DNA from: JAPKYZ01 sp033763835
GTDB taxonomy: Bacteria; Acidobacteriota; Terriglobia; Bryobacterales; Bryobacteraceae
Direction: 5' to 3'
DNA: 64,000 nucleotides
Assembly: GCA_033763835.1 (NCBI GenBank)
Contig: JANRJS010000030.1
Span: 1-64,000 of the forward strand
A program made the translations under genes and the position numbers. Shown here in pieces: positions 43,900-52,879 of this stretch (its first letter is position 1; every line of letters begins with the position of its first letter). Under the pieces are notes generated by a model. It was not told the origin of the DNA, made no database searches, and worked only from the letters and a program-made list of their open reading frames with translations.

Positions 43900-46044
43900 A
43901 TGGTCACTCCGGCGGTGAAGAAACGGGGCTACCGGTTCGGCGTTTTCGAAGTCGATCTCGAAACGCAAGAGCTGCGCAAACGCGGAATCCGGATCAAGCT
44001 TGGCGGGCAGGCGTTTCAGATTTTGACGCTGCTGCTCGACCACGCCGGCCACCCGGTGACCCGCGAACAACTGCGCCATGCCATCTGGCCGGATGAAGCG
44101 TGGGGCGATCACGATCAGCGTCTGAACAAGGCGATGAACAAGATTCGCGAGGCGCTGGCGGATTCGGCGGACACGCCGCGATTTCTCGAAACTCTGCCGC
44201 GCGTCGGTTACCGGTTTTTGGTTCCGGTGGAGGTACTGCCCGGATCTCCCGCCGCGCCCGAGTCTCACTCGCCGCCTCCCTTGGCGGTAGAACCGCTTGT
44301 CCCCGTCACACCGGCGCCCCGGCGCTTTCCGCGGCTCGCCCTACCGCTCGCGTTGGCCGCGGTGGGAGCTTTGGCGCTCGCTCTCTATCTTCGACAACCG
44401 CCGCCGCCGCCGGCCGCGATGGTACCGGTGCCGCTGACGACGTTCCCCGGTATCGAGGATCGGCCCTCGTTTTCGCCGGACGGGACGCAGTGCGTCTTTG
44501 CGTGGTCCGGCGAGAAGGGCGGGAACTTCGACCTCTATGTAGTCACCCTTGGAATCGGCGGCGCGCGGCGATTAATTGGGGGTCCCGAAGGGGAAACGAA
44601 CCCGGCGTGGGCGCCCGACGGCAAGTGGATCGCCTTCCGCCGCGGCAACGGCGTGTGGCTCGTCCGGCCCGATGGATCGGGCGCGGCGCGGCTGGCGGAA
44701 GCGCGCATCTTGGGCGACGCCGGCGGACTGGCATGGTCTCCGGATTCGACTGCCGTTCTCGCGGCCGACGCCGGTGCGGCTTTCACCCACCGGTTGGCCG
44801 CGATTCGGGTCGGCACGGGCGAACGCACGCTATTCCCCGCTCCGCCCGGCGGTCTGTCGGGCGACCGCGGCCCCGCGTTTTCCCCCGACGGACGGCGCGT
44901 GGCGTTCATCCGCGCCACCGCCCAGCAATGGCGCGATATCTTCGTCGCGGGAGCCAATCCGTCGGGCCGCTTGGAAGGCGAAATCCGCCGCGTCACTTCC
45001 ATGCAGTCGCGTATCGATTCCGTCGCATGGACCGAGGACGGGCGGGACTTGATCTTCTCGGCGGCCACTCCGGCCGGCGGAATCAGCTACCTGTACCGGG
45101 TGTCGGCGGACGGCGGGAAGATCCGGGACTTGGCGGGCGTGCGTCTGGAAGGGAGTAATCCGGCGATCTCCTACCGGTCGAAGACGCTGGTCTTTAGCCG
45201 GACCACCCTGGAGCCGACGACCATTCACAAGGTGGACTTAACGGGGCGGGCGGCGCGAGTGGAACCGCTGTTATCCTCCACCAGCCGCGACTATTCGCCC
45301 GATATCTCCCCCGACGGCGAACTGGTCGTGATGAGTTCCGGACGCTCCGGCACGCCGCAATTGTGGACGTTCCGCAAGGATGGGACTTCCCCGCGCCAGA
45401 TCACGTTCCTCGGAAACGCAGGCGCTAGCGTCCCCCGCTGGTCGCCCGACGGAAACAGTGTCGCGTTCGAATCGCGTCCCGATGGCGTTTCGCGGATTTT
45501 CGTCACCGGCGCCGAGGGTGGTCCGGTGCGCCGCCTTACCGATCGCGACCAAATGGAAACTCGCGCCAACTTCAGCCGCGACGGGCGCTTCGTCTACTTC
45601 GCCGCCCGAGCCAACGACGGCGAGCCTTTGAATCTTTACCGCGTTGCGGCGGGCGGCGGCAAGCCGGAGCGCCTGACTAAGGACGGCGGCGTATTCGCCA
45701 TCGAGTCCTTGGACCGCAAGGACCTTGTGTACGCCCACCCGGACGGCGAGATTCGGCGAATGCCAGTGGGCGGTGGCGCGCCGGCGTTGCTCGCCAAGGG
45801 TGCGCTGGGCCGGTCGGCGTTCGCCGTTGGACGGCGCGGAATCTATTATGTGACCGCCGCGGCGGAAGATGGAAGCTCGGCGCTGCTGTTGCTGTCGCCC
45901 GGTTCCCAAGAACCGCGAAAGCTGGCGCGGATTCCTCATCCGATCCACAACGCGATCGCCCTCTCGCCGGACGAAAGCTATCTGCTCTACACGGAAATGC
46001 GCCCGCCCGAGAGCGATTTGCTTTCCTTCACTCCCTTCCGCTAG
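43900..46044 (+). CDS. Membrane winged-helix regulator with C-terminal TolB-like beta propeller
   Basis: A 714-residue protein. Residues about 8-108 are an OmpR/CadC-type winged helix (YRFGVFEVDLETQELRKRG, QAFQILTLLLDHAGHPVTREQLRHAIWP, NKAMNKIREALADSADTPRFLETLPRVGYRF). One membrane helix is near residue 150 (RLALPLALAAVGALALALYL). The outer part is a PD40/WD40-like propeller (FSPDGTQCVFAWSGEKGGNFDLYVV, WAPDGKWIAFRRGN, FSPDGRRVAFIRA, WSPDGNSVAFESRPDG, FSRDGRFVYFAA). It resembles other acidobacterial one-component regulators. It stands divergent from the PQQ operon and 108 bases upstream of a TonB receptor; either may be its target. Confidence 0.88.
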   Translation: MVTPAVKKRGYRFGVFEVDLETQELRKRGIRIKLGGQAFQILTLLLDHAGHPVTREQLRHAIWPDEAWGDHDQRLNKAMNKIREALADSADTPRFLETLPRVGYRFLVPVEVLPGSPAAPESHSPPPLAVEPLVPVTPAPRRFPRLALPLALAAVGALALALYLRQPPPPPAAMVPVPLTTFPGIEDRPSFSPDGTQCVFAWSGEKGGNFDLYVVTLGIGGARRLIGGPEGETNPAWAPDGKWIAFRRGNGVWLVRPDGSGAARLAEARILGDAGGLAWSPDSTAVLAADAGAAFTHRLAAIRVGTGERTLFPAPPGGLSGDRGPAFSPDGRRVAFIRATAQQWRDIFVAGANPSGRLEGEIRRVTSMQSRIDSVAWTEDGRDLIFSAATPAGGISYLYRVSADGGKIRDLAGVRLEGSNPAISYRSKTLVFSRTTLEPTTIHKVDLTGRAARVEPLLSSTSRDYSPDISPDGELVVMSSGRSGTPQLWTFRKDGTSPRQITFLGNAGASVPRWSPDGNSVAFESRPDGVSRIFVTGAEGGPVRRLTDRDQMETRANFSRDGRFVYFAARANDGEPLNLYRVAAGGGKPERLTKDGGVFAIESLDRKDLVYAHPDGEIRRMPVGGGAPALLAKGALGRSAFAVGRRGIYYVTAAAEDGSSALLLLSPGSQEPRKLARIPHPIHNAIALSPDESYLLYTEMRPPESDLLSFTPFR

Positions 46045-46152
46045 CCGGAATCCGCTCGGGCAAGTCTCTTGTTTCTTACGGGATCGGCGAGGACCGAGCG
46101 GTGAGTCACAAGGTAGTAGCCGGAGCGCGTCGCTCGAAATAGACTTGCGCCC

Positions 46153-49100
46153 ATGTTGTCCGTCAGGGGCTTCACCCTCTCCGTTCTAGCGGTTTTCTCG
46201 CTCCCCTCCACCCTCGCGGCGCAAGTTCTTTACGGCTCGATCGTCGGCAACGTCCGCGACGCCAGCGACGCTCCTATCGCCGGGGCTCGCGTTCGCGCCG
46301 TCGACAAAGGCACGGGCGCGTCCCGCGAATCGCTCACCGACGAATCGGGCGATTACACCTTCCCCACCGTCAACGCCGGGCTTTACGAGATCACCGTACA
46401 GCGCGACGGCTTCCGCACCGCGCGGCAAGCGGAAGCGGCGGTGACAACCAACTCCGTAGTGCGCGCCGATTTCGTGTTGCAGATCGGCCAGGTGACGGAG
46501 TCCGTAGAGGTCACCGCCGCCTCGCCCGCGCTCCAAACCGACCGCGCCGAAGTGCGTGCCGAGCTAACGTCCAAGACGCTCGAAAATCTCCCGATTTCGG
46601 GCGGCCGCAATTACCAGCAGGTGTTCCGTACGATTCCCGGATTCCGCCCGCCCTCGAACACCAACTCCGTTCCCACCAATCCCTCGCGGTCGCTAACCTT
46701 CAACGTCAACGGGGTCAGCCGCCGAATCAACAACACGCGGATCGACGGCGCGACGACGATGACGCTCTTCGAAAACAATTCTGCGCTCATTCCGACGCTC
46801 GAAGCCATCGACGTGGTGAACGTCGTCACCAACTCGTTCGACGCCGAACAAGGCTTGGCGGGCGGCGCGGCGATTAACGTCTCGATCAAGAGCGGCACAA
46901 ACGCCCTGCACGGATCGGCGTTCGAGAACTACTCGGGCAACGCGCTGAAGGCGAAGAATTTCTTCCTTCCCGCGGGCGAACGGAACCCCAAGCTGGTTTA
47001 CAACGAGTTCGGGGCGACGCTCGGCGGACCGGTCAAGAAGGACAAGCTGTTCTACTTCGTGAGCTACGAAGGCACCTACGACCGGCAGTTCGCCTCGCGC
47101 TTCGGCTCCGCGCCGACGGTGGCGATGAAGGCGGGCGACATGCGCGAATCCACGCGCGCCATTTTCGATCCGCTCACCGGAGACGCAACCGGCGCCGGAC
47201 GCACGGCGTTCGCCAACAACATCATTCCCGCGTCGCGCATCAGTCCGATCACCAAGAAGTTGAACGACATTATTCCCAACCCCAACCAGCCGGGCTTCGC
47301 CAACAATTACTTCGCCACCGGCGGCTACGCCTACGACCGCAATCGCGCCGATACGAAGGTGAATTACATCCATTCCCAAAAGCTCAGCGGCTACGGGCGC
47401 TTTAGCGTCATGGATTGGACCATGGACAATCCCGCGATGTTCGGGCAAGCGGGCGGTCTCGCGATTTCGAGCGCGGGCGGCAATCAGGGCCTCGGCTTCG
47501 GCCGTACCTGGAGCGTCACCGGCGCGGTGACCTATCTGATCAACAACAGCCTGGTGATGGACGCCTACTACGGCTACACCTCGCCCAACACCAACGTCGA
47601 GCACACGCGGATCGAAGAGAATCTCGGCAGCGATTTTCTCGGTATTCCCGGCACCAACGGCTCGCGCCGCATGGACGGCGGATGGCCGCGATTCGTGATC
47701 GACGGCCTGAGCAATCTAGGCACGGGCGATCCCTTCATGCCCTACTACCGCACCGACCCGCTCAGTCAGTACGTGGCGAACTTCAGTTGGAACAAGAAAT
47801 CCCACGAGGTTCGGTTCGGGTTCGATCTGTACCAGGGGCAGTTGAATCACCAGCAAGCGCAAGGTCCCAACTACGGACCCCAAGGCGGCTTCATCTTCTC
47901 CGGCGGCGTCACCACGAACCGCGGCGGCGATTCGGCGAATCAGTTCAACAGCTACGCGGCGTTTCTGCTCGGTCAACCGAACCGGGCGGGCAAGACCATC
48001 CAGGTTCCCGACGTCTACCGCGTGCGCCAAACGCAGTCGGCGCTCTATATTCGCGACCGCTGGAACATCTCGCGCAAAGTGACACTGTCGTACGGAGTGC
48101 GCTGGGAGAAGTTCTACTTCCCCACCCGCACCGATCGCGGAATCGAGGTGTATAACCGCTCGACGAACCTCATCGATGTTTGCGACTTCGGCAGCACCCC
48201 GAAAGACTGCGGCATCAAGGACACCAGCCGCTTCACGCCGAGAGTCGGCATCGCTTGGCGCGTCAACGACGGCTTCATCGTCCGCGCGGGCTACGGCATC
48301 ACCAACGATCCGTTCCCGCTGGCCGACCACTTCCGCGCCAACTATCCGGTGGTTCTGTTCCAAGAGTTGAACGCGCCGAACGCATTCGTGGCCTACGATT
48401 CGCGCGGTATCGCCGCCGGGTTGCCCGCCGCCGCCATCCCCGATCTCGGTTCCGGAACCGTCAGCGTGCCCGGCAACTACACCGTGCGCACGGTGGACAA
48501 TCCGGTTCCGCGCGGCTACGTCCAGAGCTGGAACTTCACCGTGCAGAAGCAAATGAAATGGGGATTCGTGGGGCAGGTGGGCTACGTCGCCACGCGAGCC
48601 ACTTCGCCGATCGGCTCGCTGAACGTCAACGCCGGACAAGTTCCGGGTACCGGCCAGAACAGCCGCCCGTTCTTCCAGCGCTTCGGCCGCACCGCCGACG
48701 TGAGCGCGCGCACCAGTTGGGGGACCGGCATGTACGACTCCATGCAAGCGACGCTCGAGCGGCGCTTCGCCGCCGGCTTGCAACTCAACGTCGCCTACAC
48801 GTGGTCCAAGTCGATTAGCTACATCTCGGATAACGACGGCCCGCAGGTGAACGCGTTGGCGTTTTTGCAGCGCAACCGCTCGCTGACTCCGTTCGATCGT
48901 CCGCACAACTTGCAGATCACCAATATCTGGGAACTGCCCTTCGGCAAAGGCAAACGTTGGGCGAGTTCGGGATTCCTATCGCACATCGTGGGCGGCTGGC
49001 AGACCAACAACGTGCTGAGCTTCTTTAGCGGCAATCCGTTTTCGGTGACCGCCGACGGCGGCACTCTCAACATGCCCGGCTCCGCGCAAACGGCGGATCA

Positions 49101-49494
49101 GGTATTGGGCGAGGTGGTGAAGCTCGGCGGCGTCGGACGCGGCGCGCCTTATTTCAACCCCGACGCTTTCATCCCCGTTCGCGAAGCTCGATTCGGCAAC
49201 ACCGGCTACAACATCTTGCGCGGTCCCGGCACGGCCAATTGGGATTTCGGCGTCTTCCGCAATTTCCGGTTGAACGAGCGCTTCCGTATGGAGTTCCGCG
49301 CCGAGGCGTTCAACTTCACCAATACGCCGCATTTCTCGAATCCGGGCAGCAACGTCTCGAACTACAACCCCACCGTGGCGAATCCGTTAACCCGGTACGG
49401 TGGCTATATGGAGATCACCTCGACGGCGAACAATCTCGGCCGCGATGGATTCGACGAGCGGCAATTCCGGTTGGGGCTGCGATTGGCTTGGTAA
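46153..49494 (+). CDS. TonB-dependent (Oar-like) outer-membrane receptor with carboxypeptidase-regulatory domain
   Basis: A 1113-residue protein: signal peptide (MLSVRGFTLSVLAVFSLPSTLAA), CarboxypepD_reg domain (GSIVGNVRDASDAPIAGARVRAVD, ESGDYTFPTVNAGLYEITVQRDGF), plug (ENLPISGGRNYQQVFRTIPGF, SRRINNTRIDGATTM, VTNSFDAEQGLAGGAAINVSIKSG), then barrel strands to the end (RQFRLGLRLAW, terminal aromatic). It shares architecture but little close sequence with the receptor at 22478. It precedes the DUF1592/DUF1552 pair, whose first gene starts inside its stop region, so receptor and enzymes are probably co-expressed. Confidence 0.92.
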   Translation: MLSVRGFTLSVLAVFSLPSTLAAQVLYGSIVGNVRDASDAPIAGARVRAVDKGTGASRESLTDESGDYTFPTVNAGLYEITVQRDGFRTARQAEAAVTTNSVVRADFVLQIGQVTESVEVTAASPALQTDRAEVRAELTSKTLENLPISGGRNYQQVFRTIPGFRPPSNTNSVPTNPSRSLTFNVNGVSRRINNTRIDGATTMTLFENNSALIPTLEAIDVVNVVTNSFDAEQGLAGGAAINVSIKSGTNALHGSAFENYSGNALKAKNFFLPAGERNPKLVYNEFGATLGGPVKKDKLFYFVSYEGTYDRQFASRFGSAPTVAMKAGDMRESTRAIFDPLTGDATGAGRTAFANNIIPASRISPITKKLNDIIPNPNQPGFANNYFATGGYAYDRNRADTKVNYIHSQKLSGYGRFSVMDWTMDNPAMFGQAGGLAISSAGGNQGLGFGRTWSVTGAVTYLINNSLVMDAYYGYTSPNTNVEHTRIEENLGSDFLGIPGTNGSRRMDGGWPRFVIDGLSNLGTGDPFMPYYRTDPLSQYVANFSWNKKSHEVRFGFDLYQGQLNHQQAQGPNYGPQGGFIFSGGVTTNRGGDSANQFNSYAAFLLGQPNRAGKTIQVPDVYRVRQTQSALYIRDRWNISRKVTLSYGVRWEKFYFPTRTDRGIEVYNRSTNLIDVCDFGSTPKDCGIKDTSRFTPRVGIAWRVNDGFIVRAGYGITNDPFPLADHFRANYPVVLFQELNAPNAFVAYDSRGIAAGLPAAAIPDLGSGTVSVPGNYTVRTVDNPVPRGYVQSWNFTVQKQMKWGFVGQVGYVATRATSPIGSLNVNAGQVPGTGQNSRPFFQRFGRTADVSARTSWGTGMYDSMQATLERRFAAGLQLNVAYTWSKSISYISDNDGPQVNALAFLQRNRSLTPFDRPHNLQITNIWELPFGKGKRWASSGFLSHIVGGWQTNNVLSFFSGNPFSVTADGGTLNMPGSAQTADQVLGEVVKLGGVGRGAPYFNPDAFIPVREARFGNTGYNILRGPGTANWDFGVFRNFRLNERFRMEFRAEAFNFTNTPHFSNPGSNVSNYNPTVANPLTRYGGYMEITSTANNLGRDGFDERQFRLGLRLAW

Positions 49495-51491
49495 CTCCCG
49501 CCGCGGTCGCGATTTTGTCGGCGGTGGCGCAGGCCACCTTCGAAGGGGACGTGCGCCCGCTGGTGCGCGCCAATTGCACCGGCTGCCATGGCGCGAAGAA
49601 TCCGGCGGGGAAACTGAATCTCGCGCGCTTCTCGACGGAGGCGGAGGTCCGCGCGGACTTGGGCGTCTGGAAGAAGATTCTCGATGTCGTCTCGGCGGAG
49701 CAGATGCCGCCTGCGCCCTTGAAGCTTGATCCCGCCGCCCGCGCGCGCTTTACGAACTGGGTCGCCGAACTGCTCGAAAATCCCGGCGGCGCGCCCGATC
49801 CCGGACCCGCGCCGCTGCGCCGCCTGACTAGGCTCGAATACAACAACACGGTTCGCGATCTCTTGCGCCTCGACCGCGACGTGTTCATGATGCCGGAGCG
49901 GCTGCCGTTCACCAAGAGTTACTTCGATCCCTCCGCGATCCGGATGCCCGGCGCGGTGGATGTCGAGACGATCGAGTACGGCCAGAAGATTCCCGTGCTG
50001 CTGCCGAACGGCGGACTGCCCGGCGAGAATCGCGCCGAACACGGCTTCACCAATCGCGCCGCCGACTTGAACGTGTCGCCGCTTCTCTTTGAGCGGTATC
50101 TCGCCACGGCGGGCGATATCGCGAGCTCGCCGGATCTCGAACGCCGCAGCGCCGTCTACCGGCTGCTGGCCACCCCCGGACCCGAAGCGCAACGCCGCCG
50201 CCGCTTCACCGCGTTTCTCGAACGCGCCTTCCGCCGTCCCGTTACCGGCGCCGAGATCGCGCGGCACTGGAAACCCGCCGCCGTTCGCGACAGCCTGCGC
50301 TCCGTGTTGTCGTCGCCGTCGTTCCTGATGCGGACCGATTTGCGCGACGTTCGACCCGGCGGCGCGTTCGGCGATTTCGCGCTAGCGAGCCGTCTCTCTT
50401 ATTTCTTATGGGCGTCGATGCCCGACGACGAACTCCTCGAACTCGCGCGCGAAGGCACGCTTTCGCAACCCGAGGTTCTCGAAGCGCAAGCCCGCCGCAT
50501 GTTGCGCGACCGCAAGGCCCGCGAACTTTCCGATACCTTCGCCGTGCAGTGGCTGCAGTTGAACGAACTGTTCGGCGCGCAGCCCGACGTCGGCCGGTTC
50601 AAGCACTACTACATCTACGACGCGTTCGGCACTAACAAAGGCAATCTCGGTCTCGACATGATGGCCGAAGCGCTGCTGCTATTCGAGACCGTGATGATCG
50701 AAGACCGTCCGGCGCTCGACTTTCTCGACGCGCGCTTCTCGTATCTCAATTCGCGGCTCATCAAGCACTACAAGCTCGACTCGGCGTTCGCGCAACAACT
50801 GAAGCAGGCGGCGAATCAACTCGGCAAGCGCGACGCCTTGCGGTTCTTCCGCGTGCAGCCGCCGGACCGTTCGCGCGGCGGCGTGCTGAGCCTGGGCGCG
50901 ACGCTGACGATGAATTCGACGCCGCTGCGAACGTCGCCCGTGTTTCGCGGAGCCTGGGTTCTCGAAGCGGTCTTCAACCGTCCTCCTCCGCCTCCGCCCA
51001 ACGCCGTCCCCGCGCTCGAAGAACAGGGCCGCGGCACGGCGGCAAAGCTCACCGTGCGGCAGAAGCTCGAACTGCACCGCCAGAACCCCGCCTGCGCCGC
51101 CTGCCACAACCGCATCGATCCTTTGGGGCACGCGCTCGAAAACTTCGACCCGGTCGGCGTTTGGCGAACCGTGGACGAAGGGGCGCCCATCGACGCTTCC
51201 GGCGCGCTGCCCGGCGATCGGAAGTTCGCGAATCCCGGCGAGTTCAAGGACGCTCTACTCGTCCGCAAAGACGAGTTCGCGCGCGGATTCGCCGAGCATC
51301 TGCTCGCCTACGCGCTCAACCGCAAGGTGGAGTACTACGACATGCCCGCCATTCGTTCGATCGTCGAGCGCGCCGCCGCGGACGACTATCGATTCTCGCG
51401 GTTCGTCGCCGAAGTGGCGCTGAGCCGCCCGTTCCGTTTCACCCGCGAAAACGGCCCCGAAGGAACTCCAGGCTCGGAGATACCCAAATGA
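49488..51491 (+). CDS. Exported cytochrome with DUF1587/1595/1592/1588/1585 domains
   Basis: About 667 residues from TTG 49488, which gives a signal peptide (MVTPAAVAILSAVAQA) and overlaps the receptor stop by seven bases; no ATG is available. The cytochrome c domain has CTGCH (VRANCTGCHGAKNPAGKLNL). DUF1587 begins RRLTRLEYNNTVRDLLRLD, DUF1595 FTAFLERAFRRPVTGAEIARHW, DUF1592 FALASRLSYFLWASMPDDELL, DUF1588 GGVLSLGATLTMNSTPLRTSPVFRGAW in pieces with CAACHNRIDPLGHALENFDPVG, and DUF1585 ends with YALNRKVEYYDMPAIRSIVERAA. It forms the usual pair with the DUF1552 protein next to it. The reaction is unknown. Confidence 0.9.
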   Translation: MVTPAAVAILSAVAQATFEGDVRPLVRANCTGCHGAKNPAGKLNLARFSTEAEVRADLGVWKKILDVVSAEQMPPAPLKLDPAARARFTNWVAELLENPGGAPDPGPAPLRRLTRLEYNNTVRDLLRLDRDVFMMPERLPFTKSYFDPSAIRMPGAVDVETIEYGQKIPVLLPNGGLPGENRAEHGFTNRAADLNVSPLLFERYLATAGDIASSPDLERRSAVYRLLATPGPEAQRRRRFTAFLERAFRRPVTGAEIARHWKPAAVRDSLRSVLSSPSFLMRTDLRDVRPGGAFGDFALASRLSYFLWASMPDDELLELAREGTLSQPEVLEAQARRMLRDRKARELSDTFAVQWLQLNELFGAQPDVGRFKHYYIYDAFGTNKGNLGLDMMAEALLLFETVMIEDRPALDFLDARFSYLNSRLIKHYKLDSAFAQQLKQAANQLGKRDALRFFRVQPPDRSRGGVLSLGATLTMNSTPLRTSPVFRGAWVLEAVFNRPPPPPPNAVPALEEQGRGTAAKLTVRQKLELHRQNPACAACHNRIDPLGHALENFDPVGVWRTVDEGAPIDASGALPGDRKFANPGEFKDALLVRKDEFARGFAEHLLAYALNRKVEYYDMPAIRSIVERAAADDYRFSRFVAEVALSRPFRFTRENGPEGTPGSEIPK

Positions 51492-52756
51492 AGAAAGCAC
51501 CTCGAATCGCACGCCGCACAATGCTGCGCGGAATCGGCGCGAGCCTCGCGCTCCCGTTGCTCGACCAAATGCACGCCGCGCCGACGACGCCGCTGCGGTC
51601 CGTGTTCGTCTACATCCCCAACGGCGTGATCCTCAAAGCCTGGACGCCGCCCGAAACGGGCCCCGGCTACTCTTTGCCGCCGAGCCTCGCGCCGCTCGAA
51701 AAGGTTCGCGACCGCGTGTCCGTGATCTCTCACCTCGACCGTACCTATGTCAGCGGTACGGGCGTGCACGCGCAGTGCGGATCGTGCTGGCTGACGAGTT
51801 CCCCGCCGACGGAAGCGCTCGACGGCGGATTCCCGACGAACATCTCGCTCGACCAGATCCTCGCCCGAAAGGCGGGCGCCGAAACGGCGCTCTCCTCGAT
51901 CGAGCTTTCGACCAACAACCATCCCGATAACAAGGAGACGCGGTACTTCGAATCGATCTCCTGGCTCGCGCCCGGCTACGCGGCGAACGTGGAGAAAGAT
52001 CCCCGCGCGGCCTTCGCGCGCCTGTTCGAAACTAAACCGGCGGCTCCGCAAAGCGTGCTCGACGCGGTAATCGAGGAAGCGAACGCGCTGCGGGCGAATC
52101 TCGGGATCGCCGACCGCGCCAAGCTCGACGAATATCTCGAATCGGTCCGCTCCGTCGAACGCCGCATCGAGTTCGCGGAGAAGGCCGCCGCGCGCCGGGA
52201 AAAGTCGGCCATCCCCGCGCCGCCCTCGATGCCCGAGGATCGCGGGGCCTACATCCGCCTGATGATGGACCTGATCGCGCTGGCCTTCGAACAAGACCTG
52301 ACGCGCGTCGCCACTTTGGTCGTCGACCCCGAGCGCTGGGATTCGCCGCGCACCTATCACGGCGTCCTCGATAAGCCGGAAGACCACCACGGGCTGACGC
52401 ACGCCAACGCCGCCGAGGCGGTGGAGAAGCTGATCAAGATCGATACCTTCCACGTCCGCCAGTTCGCCTACTTCGTCGAACGTCTGGCGAAGGCGCGCGA
52501 AGGGGAGCGCTCGCTGCTCGATTCCTGCGCCGTGGTGATGGGGTCGGGGTTGGGCGACGGTTCCGTGCACAGCTATAAGGACTTGCCCACGCTCGTCGCC
52601 GGTAACGCGAACGGCGCCTTGCGGACCGGCCGCCATATCGCCGCGCCCGCCGGCACGCCCATCGCCAACCTGTGGCTGACGCTGCTCAAAATTCATGGGA
52701 TGGAAAAAGACCGGTTCGCCGATTCCACCGGGGTGTTGAAAGATTTGCTCGCTTAG
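51488..52756 (+). CDS. DUF1552 family protein, Tat-exported
   Basis: A 422-residue protein from ATG 51488, which overlaps the previous stop (ATGA); the open frame further upstream lies under the cytochrome gene. The signal is MKKAPRIARRTMLRGIGASLALPLL (twin arginine, shown here as separate RRTML motif). The body shows SVFVYIPNGVILKAWTPP, SHLDRTYVSGTGVHAQCG, PSSIELS-type core and VVMGSGLGDGSVHSYKDLPTLVAG. It is the partner of the DUF1592 cytochrome, a pairing widespread in Acidobacteriota and Planctomycetota. Function unproved. Confidence 0.9.
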   Translation: MKKAPRIARRTMLRGIGASLALPLLDQMHAAPTTPLRSVFVYIPNGVILKAWTPPETGPGYSLPPSLAPLEKVRDRVSVISHLDRTYVSGTGVHAQCGSCWLTSSPPTEALDGGFPTNISLDQILARKAGAETALSSIELSTNNHPDNKETRYFESISWLAPGYAANVEKDPRAAFARLFETKPAAPQSVLDAVIEEANALRANLGIADRAKLDEYLESVRSVERRIEFAEKAAARREKSAIPAPPSMPEDRGAYIRLMMDLIALAFEQDLTRVATLVVDPERWDSPRTYHGVLDKPEDHHGLTHANAAEAVEKLIKIDTFHVRQFAYFVERLAKAREGERSLLDSCAVVMGSGLGDGSVHSYKDLPTLVAGNANGALRTGRHIAAPAGTPIANLWLTLLKIHGMEKDRFADSTGVLKDLLA

Positions 52757-52792
52757 CCGTTCGCCGGTTGCCGCTAAGCCTGTTACCTAACG

Positions 52793-52824
52793 AAAAAAGG
52801 CGCCGCCCCTGGGGGAACGGCGCC
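52793..52824 (-). terminator. Strong rho-independent terminator for the beta-helical protein gene
   Basis: On the minus strand GGCGCCG, then TT, CCCC, CA, GGGG and CGGCGCC form a 7+4 bp stem with a two-base bulge, followed by TTTTTT. It lies about 55 bases after the stop at 52880, beyond a further hairpin at 52833-52866. Confidence 0.85.
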
Positions 52825-52832
52825 GTCAAAAT

Positions 52833-52866
52833 TCCGAGTGGAACGATCTACCGCGTCCCACTCGGA
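52833..52866. repeat. Inverted repeat (9-bp arms) before the terminator
   Basis: TCCGAGTGG (52833-52841) and CCACTCGGA (52858-52866) are perfect complements across 16 bases. On the minus-strand transcript this hairpin precedes the terminator and may protect the 3' end. Confidence 0.6.
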
Positions 52867-52879
52867 CCGCCCAAAACCC

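Noticed and set aside
46045..46152. A possible small RNA or promoter before the second TonB receptor
   Set aside because: No convincing promoter boxes, hairpin with T-run or short frame with a ribosome site were found.
47716..48906. 396-codon minus-strand frame opposite the second TonB receptor
   Set aside because: Antisense shadow; the sense strand shows continuous receptor barrel sequence.
51386..52696. 436-codon minus-strand frame opposite the DUF1552 gene
   Set aside because: Antisense shadow of codon bias; no recognisable domain and no start context, and the plus strand has a family match over its whole length.
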